DNA from: Thermoplasmata archaeon M9B2D
GTDB lineage: Archaea; Thermoplasmatota; E2; DHVEG-1
Direction: 5' to 3'
DNA: 17,905 nucleotides
Assembly (NCBI GenBank): GCA_002900555.1
Contig: MUGD01000031.1
Coordinates: forward strand, 1 to 17,905
Below the pieces are notes generated by a model that saw only the letters and a list, made by a program, of their open reading frames with translations, was not told the DNA's origin and did not search any database. Positions within the stretch are counted from its first letter, which is position 1. Every line of letters starts with the position of its first letter. A program made the position numbers and the translations under genes. This document shows, one piece after another, positions 1 through 5,801 of this stretch.

Positions 1-1
1 C

Positions 2-151
2 GGAAAAGAACAACTCATCGCAAAAGTAAATGAAGGGCTTTGTAAAGGATGTGGGGTCTGTGCCGGAGCTTGTTATTCAGGGGCTATTGCTCATAATAGT
101 TTCAAAGATGAACAAATACTAGCGATGATAAAATCGATAGAAAGTTGTTAA
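2..151 (+). CDS. HdrA-type protein, C-terminal fragment (5' end outside window)
   Basis: An open frame runs in from the left edge and ends at TAA 149-151, giving the last 49 residues. They contain one 4Fe-4S ferredoxin motif, C-K-G-C-G-V-C-A-G-A-C. A tail follows, S-F-K-D-E-Q-I-L-A-M-I, that closely resembles the end of the HdrA-HdrA protein at 14556-17603 (F-K-D-S-Q-L-L-P-M-I). By this similarity it is the distal ferredoxin domain of an HdrA or HdrA fusion, which would pass electrons to or from ferredoxin or partner subunits. The residue after the fourth Cys is Tyr where Pro is usual. It converges on hydA with only 13 bases between the stops. The rest of the gene cannot be seen, so other proteins with a dicluster ferredoxin end are possible. 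Confidence 0.7.
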   Translation, partial: GKEQLIAKVNEGLCKGCGVCAGACYSGAIAHNSFKDEQILAMIKSIESC

Positions 152-164
152 AAAAATTATTATT
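150..164 (-). terminator. T-rich putative transcription terminator of the hyd operon
   Basis: Directly after the hydA stop, the minus strand reads AATAATAA... followed by seven T residues (A7 on the plus strand at 150-156). Archaeal transcription commonly ends at such T-runs without a hairpin. The run overlaps the stop codon of the converging HdrA fragment. On the plus strand the short TTATTATTTTAA stretch could serve the same purpose for that gene. This is inferred from composition only. Confidence 0.35.
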
Positions 165-1466
165 TTAATGCGTTGAACATGAGATACAGGGGTCGTATGC
201 TCTGACAAGCATCTCACATCTTCGTGTGATTTCCTCAACAGGCTCATCAAGAATGGTAAGGAGGAACTCGCGAAGGTCTTTTTCAATGTTATTTGCATTA
301 TGCGCTGTCGGAGGAACAAGGTCTGCTTTTTGCACAATACCATTATTATCAAATAGGTAGCTATGGTAGAGGCTGCCTCGGGGGGCTTCTGTTATGGCTG
401 CACCAAATCCAGCCCGACACACGATTTCACGCCTTGCTTCCTCTTTTAATGGAAGACGATCGATAATTTCAATGGATTCGTCGATACTATGAACAACCTC
501 TATAGCACGTGCTAAATGAGAGACAAAGGGGTTGAAGTTAGGGAATTTCACGCCACTTTGTTTGGCTGCTTCTTTTGCGTCAGCAGATAGTTGTCCGAAA
601 TTAAGGTTAACTCTCGGAAGTGGACCAACCATAAATGAACCTCTTGTTTTTATATGGGAATGAAGGGCGGTGGAATACGGTGTTTGTTTTTCAGAGATGT
701 AATCTCTATATTCTGATTCATGGATATTTAATCCTTCAGTGGATCGAAAACGACCAGTGTTAATGGCATAGGAGGTGGCATCAGATATCGCTATATGTTC
801 ACATTTTCTGATAAACTGAGGGATTTGGACCTTTGAAAAAAGTTCAACAGTATCAATCGCATCTTTTTTGGCGTTCACTAATTCTTTCCGTATTGCTTGA
901 ATTTTATTTTTACTGGGAATGGCAGTAAATCCCCCCACAACAGCCGTAACAGGGTGTACTGCTCGCCCACCGACAAGATCAGAGATATCATTCCCAAGTT
1001 TTTTTAGGCGTAGTGCTCTTTTAACAACATCGAGGTGATCCTTTGCCATTGCTATCGAACTTTCATAACCCAAAAGGTCTGGGAGAGAAAGGAAATACAT
1101 GCTTAACACATGGCTTTGAATGTGCGCACTGAGGGCAAGGAGTTTGCGGAGATCATTTGTTTGATCACTTGGTTCTAGCCCAATGGCATTTTCCACGGCT
1201 CGTAAGGCAGTGATTTGATGAGCGACGGGACAGATCCCGCAAATACGAGATGTTAATTCCATCATTTCAGTGTAGCGTCTTCCAACGAGGAACGCTTCGA
1301 AAAATCGTGGAGGTTCGTAAATCCGGAAACGAAGGTCCTGAACTTTCCCATCCTTTGTGACACTAATATTTAGAGCACCACGTCCTTCAACCCGAGCAAT
1401 ATAATTTACTTGAATTGTTTTTGTATCCTGTTTGGAATTCTTCAACGCGATTGTTTTTTCTGTCAT
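165..1466 (-). CDS. hydA: NiFe hydrogenase large (alpha) subunit, group 3b sulfhydrogenase type
   Basis: This 433-residue catalytic subunit of a cytosolic NiFe hydrogenase should carry out reversible H2 oxidation at the NiFe(CN)2CO site. In Pyrococcus-type enzymes it is coupled to NAD(P)H or to sulfur/polysulfide reduction. The N-terminal metal motif is R-I-C-G-I-C-P-V-A-H with C76 and C79. The C-terminal motif is D425-P-C427-I-S-C430-S-T-H433, so all four Ni-binding cysteines are present. The stop codon follows His433 directly. Family members normally carry a short tail after this His that a maturation protease removes once Ni is inserted, and here none is encoded. The gene is last in hydBGDA, and its ATG abuts the hydD stop (TAA-ATG). 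Group 3b is assigned from the small subunit and the accompanying HydB and HydG; a phylogeny could shift the subgroup. Confidence 0.93.
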   Translation of the reverse strand: MTEKTIALKNSKQDTKTIQVNYIARVEGRGALNISVTKDGKVQDLRFRIYEPPRFFEAFLVGRRYTEMMELTSRICGICPVAHQITALRAVENAIGLEPSDQTNDLRKLLALSAHIQSHVLSMYFLSLPDLLGYESSIAMAKDHLDVVKRALRLKKLGNDISDLVGGRAVHPVTAVVGGFTAIPSKNKIQAIRKELVNAKKDAIDTVELFSKVQIPQFIRKCEHIAISDATSYAINTGRFRSTEGLNIHESEYRDYISEKQTPYSTALHSHIKTRGSFMVGPLPRVNLNFGQLSADAKEAAKQSGVKFPNFNPFVSHLARAIEVVHSIDESIEIIDRLPLKEEARREIVCRAGFGAAITEAPRGSLYHSYLFDNNGIVQKADLVPPTAHNANNIEKDLREFLLTILDEPVEEITRRCEMLVRAYDPCISCSTH

Positions 1467-2228
1467 TTACTGTCCTGCCTCCCTGCGGAACTCCGTGGTC
1501 ATGCCAGCATATTTTCTGAATTTGCGTTCGATGTCGTTTTGGTGAAGTCCAATCTCTTTAAAAATTTCAGCAAGCGCAGCGGCATTAGGGTTACTCATCG
1601 GTCCAAAACATCCCTCACATTCACGTCCAAGAGAGGGACAAAGGGCACCGCATCCTGCACTGGTCACGGGACCCATACAGGGTATTTTCTTACTTGTGAT
1701 AAGACATTCATTATCTCGATACTTACATTCAACACAGACGGGATGTTGCCGCAAGCGAGGTCTGATTTGTAATAAAGATGCTTTAATAAATTCAAGAATC
1801 GTATCACGATGAGGCGGACAGCCTTTTAATATGGCATCAACCTTGATGTATTCCCCTATACCCATGACTTTTGTTGAATGAATCACCGTTGTATCAGCAT
1901 ACACTTTGTTTTCTGCCTCCATCTGGGGAATCCAATTACGAATCGAAGGGATGCATCCCGCGATGGCACAATCACCAAACGCGACTACAATTTTTGATTT
2001 TTTTCGTATCTGTTTAATCTCTTCGATTTCCTCGGGTGTTGAGATACCACCTTCAATAAAGCTAATGTCCCATGGTCCTTCAATGTTTTCTCGTTTCACC
2101 ATGACCCAATACGTGATATCAATCACCTTGAGGAGGTCAAGAAACACGTCCTCTAAATGAAGGAGTTCTAATTGACATCCTGCACATCCTGTGAATTTGA
2201 ATACTCCAACGGTCGGTTTTTTATTCAT
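1467..2228 (-). CDS. hydD: NiFe hydrogenase small (delta) subunit
   Basis: This 253-residue electron-transfer subunit passes electrons from the NiFe site through three Fe-S clusters to the diaphorase subunits. The proximal-cluster motif G-C15-A-G-C18 sits near the N-terminus, and further proximal ligands lie in F-G-D-C-A and K-G-C-P-P-H. Medial and distal ligands lie in C-V-E-C-K...C-L-I, P-C-M-G-P-V, A-G-C-G-A-L-C-P and E-C-E-G-C-F-G-P. This C-terminal Cys arrangement matches the sulfhydrogenase delta subunits. There is no Tat signal peptide, which fits a cytosolic enzyme. The start ATG is preceded by an AGAGG Shine-Dalgarno-like sequence, and the gap from the hydG stop is 20 nt. It is translationally adjacent to hydA. 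Function follows from family membership. Confidence 0.92.
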   Translation of the reverse strand: MNKKPTVGVFKFTGCAGCQLELLHLEDVFLDLLKVIDITYWVMVKRENIEGPWDISFIEGGISTPEEIEEIKQIRKKSKIVVAFGDCAIAGCIPSIRNWIPQMEAENKVYADTTVIHSTKVMGIGEYIKVDAILKGCPPHRDTILEFIKASLLQIRPRLRQHPVCVECKYRDNECLITSKKIPCMGPVTSAGCGALCPSLGRECEGCFGPMSNPNAAALAEIFKEIGLHQNDIERKFRKYAGMTTEFRREAGQ

Positions 2229-2248
2229 AGTTTTTCATCAGCCTCTTT

Positions 2249-3079
2249 TTATAATGGATGGATATAGGGTCGAATTTCATCATAGCTAAAGACTGGACCC
2301 TCCTTACAGACGTACTTTGGACCAATCTGACAATGTCCGCATTTTCCAATACCGCATTTCATGCGACGTTCAAGGGAAACATAAATCTGATTATCTCGAA
2401 ATCCGATTGTTTCTAAACATTTCGCTGCAAATCGCATCATAATCTCTGGACCGCAAAGAAGTGCAATGGAGTTCTGATTACGGGTTTTCATTGAAGGGAA
2501 ACACGATGTTACTAGACCGATTTTACAGTCCCAATGTGAGCCAGGCGTAACGGCATCGACCGTAAGGTCAAACCGACAATTTGTTATTTGACGCCATTCT
2601 CCGAATTCATATTTGAAAACCATATCTTCAGGGGTTCTTGCTCCATATATAATCTCAAGATGACCATAATTTTTCCTATTCTTTTGAACAAGATCGATAA
2701 TTCCTCTGAGAGGGGGAAGTCCAATTCCTCCTGCGACAATTAAAATATCTTTGCTTTTCAGTTCTTCTATAGGCCAACCGGTACCATACGGACCGCGCAT
2801 CGTCAATGTATCTCCTTCTTTGAGGTGAAAAATTGCATTGGTAACATTTCCTACATTTCGTACAGTAGTAGAAAAAGAGCCATCCTCATGAATTTTGCAA
2901 ATGGAAAGTGCCGCTTCACCTATTCCAAATATGCTAATCATCATAAACTGCCCAGGTGCACAGGTGAAATTTTTTTGTTTTTCTTTGTCAACAAATGCAA
3001 GGGTATAGGTGTTAGTGTTTGAGCTTTCCTTTATAATCTTTTTTACTATTGCAGGATATGTTATATATTCATTTTTCAG
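2249..3079 (-). CDS. hydG: Sulfhydrogenase gamma subunit, FAD/NAD(P)-binding reductase (non-ATG start likely)
   Basis: This is the flavoprotein of the ferredoxin-NADP reductase superfamily that exchanges electrons with NAD(P)H in group 3b hydrogenases. Visible motifs are A-P-G-Q-F and E-A-A-L-S-I (FAD barrel), R-G-P-Y-G-T-G, V-A-G-G-I-G-L-P-P-L-R (nucleotide-binding loop), L-C-G-P and the C-terminal 2Fe-2S motif C242-x4-C247-x2-C250-x7-C258. The first in-frame ATG (2944) falls after A-P-G-Q-F and would delete about 45 conserved residues of the FAD domain. The frame stays open upstream to the hydB stop at 3098-3100, and the N-E-Y...Y-P-A stretch there resembles the HydG N-terminus. I place the start at CTG 3077-3079, preceded by CAGGT, giving 276 residues; ATT or ATC at 3092-3097 after GGGGGGAG are alternatives. 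The start is uncertain but the identity is secure. Confidence 0.82.
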   Translation of the reverse strand: MKNEYITYPAIVKKIIKESSNTNTYTLAFVDKEKQKNFTCAPGQFMMISIFGIGEAALSICKIHEDGSFSTTVRNVGNVTNAIFHLKEGDTLTMRGPYGTGWPIEELKSKDILIVAGGIGLPPLRGIIDLVQKNRKNYGHLEIIYGARTPEDMVFKYEFGEWRQITNCRFDLTVDAVTPGSHWDCKIGLVTSCFPSMKTRNQNSIALLCGPEIMMRFAAKCLETIGFRDNQIYVSLERRMKCGIGKCGHCQIGPKYVCKEGPVFSYDEIRPYIHPL

Positions 3080-3097
3080 TGTGACCTGTTCGATAAT

Positions 3098-4138
3098 TTA
3101 CTCCCCCCGTAGGACTTTTGCAACTTGGGTAATATCAATTTTGGAAGGACAAACACGAATACATCGTCCGCATCCAACACAACCAGAGTTATTGCCGCCT
3201 GCAGCTGCACCAAATTTACACAACATCCAATGTCGAATTCGTGCTGTTCGATCCCTGCGGAAATTTCCATGCATAGCGACTTCAGCGTATTCTAACAACT
3301 GACATGAATCAAGCTCTCGCGATCGTACTCCTTTTTGTAACGTGATATCAAGTGTATCGTAGACATCATAACAATAACAGGTTGGACACACTAATGAGCA
3401 GGAGCCACAGGAAAGACAAGCATGGGACCCAGCTATGCCTCCTCGCTCGCCTAAATCGGTCCATACAGCATGGTTAAGGCTTTCCGAGGCTATTTGGGAG
3501 AGCCATTGCGTATTCATATGTCTTTTAAATTTTCTCTCTGTCAATTTTTGTCGTTTTGCTTTTTCATGGAAATCTGCTTCTGTTGCTTTTTCAACAGCTG
3601 CTTTTTCCAATAGTTTTTTTCCTTCGTCGCTGCCTATTTCGATAAGGTATTCTGTTCCGATATCGGTAAGAAGGAGGTCATACCCTTCTTTCAAGAACGG
3701 GCCGGTTCCAAGGGAATAGCAAAATGAATATTCACTGGGTTCAACGCAGTTCAAGGCGACAATGCGTGTGTTTTTCCTTCTTTTCAAGTAATAAATATCG
3801 GTGAATTCACCAGAAAAAAATTTATCTAATTTAAGGAGTGCATGAACATCACAGGGATGAACACCAAGCAGAAGTGTTTTTTCTTCAGGTAAGATCTCCT
3901 TTGAGGTATAGATATCTTTTTCTTTAGAAAAGGAAAAAAGCTTTTCTTGTGGTGGGTGAAAGAATTTCTTTGCAGGAAGAACCGTTGAAAGATAGTCAAG
4001 ATGAAGTTGATCTATTGATGTTATTTCTTCAAAGGTTGATTCATAGCCAGGTTTTGTGGGTCCATAGACTTTGTAATTTTTTTTAAATTCTTCTAAAAGT
4101 GAATATAAATTTTTTTTTTCTATGGTATATGCGGTCAT
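3098..4138 (-). CDS. hydB: Sulfhydrogenase beta subunit, dicluster 4Fe-4S protein
   Basis: This 346-residue Fe-S subunit is of the HydB/AsrA type and bridges the flavoprotein HydG and the hydrogenase module. The N-terminal half contains G-V-H-P-C-D-V-H-A-L, typical of this family. Two 4Fe-4S motifs follow: C241-x2-C244-x2-C247-x3-C251, continuing with T-C-Y-C-Y-D-V, and C320-x2-C323-x2-C326-x3-C330-P. It is the first gene of the operon, in the same order (B-G-D-A) as Pyrococcus hydrogenase I. An AAGGAA sequence lies 13 nt upstream of the ATG. AsrA of anaerobic sulfite reductase is related, but the hydGDA neighbours settle the role. Its stop codon is in the same frame as hydG, so hydG must initiate separately. 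Confidence 0.92.
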   Translation of the reverse strand: MTAYTIEKKNLYSLLEEFKKNYKVYGPTKPGYESTFEEITSIDQLHLDYLSTVLPAKKFFHPPQEKLFSFSKEKDIYTSKEILPEEKTLLLGVHPCDVHALLKLDKFFSGEFTDIYYLKRRKNTRIVALNCVEPSEYSFCYSLGTGPFLKEGYDLLLTDIGTEYLIEIGSDEGKKLLEKAAVEKATEADFHEKAKRQKLTERKFKRHMNTQWLSQIASESLNHAVWTDLGERGGIAGSHACLSCGSCSLVCPTCYCYDVYDTLDITLQKGVRSRELDSCQLLEYAEVAMHGNFRRDRTARIRHWMLCKFGAAAGGNNSGCVGCGRCIRVCPSKIDITQVAKVLRGE

Positions 4139-4189
4139 AGTTATCGTATTTTTCCTTAATTTGAAGTCGGACGGTTATCTGTTTTGCCT

Positions 4190-4201
4190 ATTTTAAATTA
4201 T
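4190..4201 (-). promoter_or_regulatory. Candidate promoter for hydBGDA
   Basis: On the minus strand this reads TAATTTAAAA, an AT-rich TATA-like element about 55 bases upstream of the hydB ATG. That leaves room for a start site near 4165 and a short leader containing AAGGAA at 4157-4152. Other AT-rich stretches in the 251-bp divergent region could serve instead, so this is a weak assignment from sequence pattern alone. Confidence 0.3.
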
Positions 4202-4334
4202 TCATTAGAAAAGAATTTGAGGGAACGAAAATGAATATTATTTATGCTTTTAGATTTTAGATAACTCTGGAAATTTATGTATTTTTTATTGATAAGTTTA
4301 AATACCATGTTTCGATAAACCATCTGTCAGAATT

Positions 4335-4350
4335 CAGAAAAATTTATATA
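4335..4350 (+). promoter_or_regulatory. Archaeal BRE/TATA promoter for the hdr operon
   Basis: CAGAAAAA (purine-rich, BRE-like) is followed directly by TTTATATA at 4343-4350. This is the classic archaeal promoter layout. A start site about 25 bases downstream falls near 4373-4376 and leaves a leader of roughly 15 bases before the hdrC ATG at 4390. A second TTTAAATA at 4297-4304 could be an upstream alternative. No other promoter-like gap exists between the genes up to the OsmC gene, so this one probably drives the whole set. Confidence 0.55.
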
Positions 4351-4367
4351 ATTAACAATTGTTAATT
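4350..4367. promoter_or_regulatory. 18-bp perfect palindrome, candidate operator
   Basis: The sequence AATTAACAATTGTTAATT is a perfect inverted repeat with no spacer. It starts at the last base of the TATA box and ends a few bases before the predicted transcription start. A dimeric winged-helix or similar repressor bound here would block polymerase recruitment. No regulator gene is visible in the window. The region is AT-rich, so chance is a possible explanation, but the symmetry and position favour a real site. Confidence 0.45.
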
Positions 4368-4389
4368 TAATAGTGAAAGTGAGCCGAAA

Positions 4390-4917
4390 ATGAGCATTGT
4401 CGACTTGACTTCTATGGGGGAGCCTCAGTCGGATCAAAGAAAAGAACTTAATGATCGACTTAAAAAACTCCAAGACGAAATCTCGGATTATTGCTTTCAA
4501 TGCGGCAAATGCACCTCTGGATGTGAGGCACATAAGATCCTGGAACTTGAGCCTCATAAAACCGTCGCACTCTTGAAACGAGGATTGCTTAACGAACTGG
4601 TGAACTCTGACGTCATCTGGACCTGCATGAGCTGCATGAAATGCAGGGAACGCTGCCCTCAACGCGTCGCACCCGTTGATATTCTATTTGCTTTGAAGAA
4701 CATGGCGGTCGCAAGCGGGAAACAGATCCCCGGAAAATACACTGCGATGCTGCAATCAATACTTTCGATGGGACTCATCCAGGACATTCAACAGATTTCA
4801 ACTCGCTTAAATAAAACCATGAAACGAGACGACCTTAGGCTACCACCTCTTTCAAAACCTGTTGATGTAGCGAAGTTTCAAGCGGGGATCATGAAAATTG
4901 CAATGGAAAAGGTATAA
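4390..4917 (+). CDS. hdrC: Heterodisulfide reductase subunit C
   Basis: This 175-residue protein carries two 4Fe-4S clusters and relays electrons from HdrA to HdrB. The ligands are C35-x2-C38-x2-C41-x3-C45 and C79-x2-C82-x2-C85-x3-C89-P, both complete. The residue after C45 is Glu instead of the usual Pro. A charged, Lys/Glu-rich helix precedes the first motif. It is the first gene of the operon, with a short leader behind the promoter at 4335-4350, and is separated from hdrB by 5 nt. The C-B-A order and close packing match soluble HdrABC. Length is close to that of methanogen HdrC. Confidence 0.92.
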   Translation: MSIVDLTSMGEPQSDQRKELNDRLKKLQDEISDYCFQCGKCTSGCEAHKILELEPHKTVALLKRGLLNELVNSDVIWTCMSCMKCRERCPQRVAPVDILFALKNMAVASGKQIPGKYTAMLQSILSMGLIQDIQQISTRLNKTMKRDDLRLPPLSKPVDVAKFQAGIMKIAMEKV

Positions 4918-4922
4918 AGACG

Positions 4923-5801
4923 ATGAAAAAGAAATACGCGTTGTTCCCTGGTTGCTTGATGCCAACCGAGCAGTACGCCTATGAACTCTCCCTACGGGAA
5001 ATACTCCCGTTGCTTGACATCGAGATTGTTGACTTGGAGGGATTTTCCTGCTGCGGAGAACCTATAAAAAGTGTGAACCAATTTCTCACCTTGTATCTCT
5101 CTGCACGCAATCTAGCGATTGCTGAAAAACATAATCTAGATGTGTTTGTCCCTTGTGCGATGTGCCATCTCGCTCTTTCCGAATGCCACCATATTTTTGA
5201 GAAGAATCCAGAGATGAAGGAACGAATAAACAGCCTGCTTGCAGCAGAGGACCTTACATATACCAACAAACGACAGCTTGTTCATATCGTGGATTTACTC
5301 TACGACCATATAGGATTGGAAAAAATCAAAGAACATGTGAAAAAACCATTAAATGGTCTAAAGATCGCAGCACACTACGGCTGCCATCTTATCCGCCCCA
5401 GCGAAATCGGTCGACCAGATGATTCAGAAAATCCGCAAAAGATAGAAGCAATCCTTAAGGCGATTGGCGCTGAACCAGCGGATTATCCTCAGAAACTTGA
5501 TTGTTGCGGTGCGCCATTGCTGGCTAATTTGCCAGAGTCAGCATTGACAAAAACAGGTCAGAAGCTCCAAGCAATCCAAGAGCAAGGCATCCAGGGCATG
5601 GTCGATGTTTGTCCTTGGTGTCATAAGATGTTTGACAGCAGACAAACTAAAGCAGGAGAGACCGTTGCAGCAAAACTTGATGTCCCTGTTTTTTATCTTC
5701 CACAGATACTCGGTATCGCCTTTGGAGTATCAGCAGAAAAACTCGGGTTGGAACTGAATCTAAGTCCTGTCCAAAAAATCCAGCAGAGGGATGGAAAGTA
5801 A
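4923..5801 (+). CDS. hdrB: Heterodisulfide reductase subunit B, disulfide-reducing subunit
   Basis: This 292-residue catalytic subunit contains two CCG domains. The first has C11, C43-C44-G, C78 and C81; the second has C154, C194-C195-G, C230 and C233. In the methanogen HdrABC-MvhAGD structure these Cys sets bind two noncubane 4Fe-4S clusters that cleave the CoM-S-S-CoB disulfide. Every ligand position is present, so a disulfide-reducing site is expected. The physiological disulfide need not be CoM-S-S-CoB, since nothing here proves methanogenesis. Its TAA overlaps the hdrA ATG by one base (TAATG), which indicates coupled translation. It is the only HdrB in the window, although the operon encodes five HdrA modules. 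Confidence 0.94.
   Translation: MKKKYALFPGCLMPTEQYAYELSLREILPLLDIEIVDLEGFSCCGEPIKSVNQFLTLYLSARNLAIAEKHNLDVFVPCAMCHLALSECHHIFEKNPEMKERINSLLAAEDLTYTNKRQLVHIVDLLYDHIGLEKIKEHVKKPLNGLKIAAHYGCHLIRPSEIGRPDDSENPQKIEAILKAIGAEPADYPQKLDCCGAPLLANLPESALTKTGQKLQAIQEQGIQGMVDVCPWCHKMFDSRQTKAGETVAAKLDVPVFYLPQILGIAFGVSAEKLGLELNLSPVQKIQQRDGK

Noticed and set aside
119..352. Plus/minus overlapping small frame across the end of hydA
   Set aside because: It covers the conserved C-terminus of hydA in another frame and lacks any recognisable motif.
4297..4304. Second TATA-like box TTTAAATA for the Hdr operon
   Set aside because: It is possible, but the box at 4343-4350 has the better upstream purine element and sits at the expected distance from the ATG. 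It is mentioned only as an alternative.
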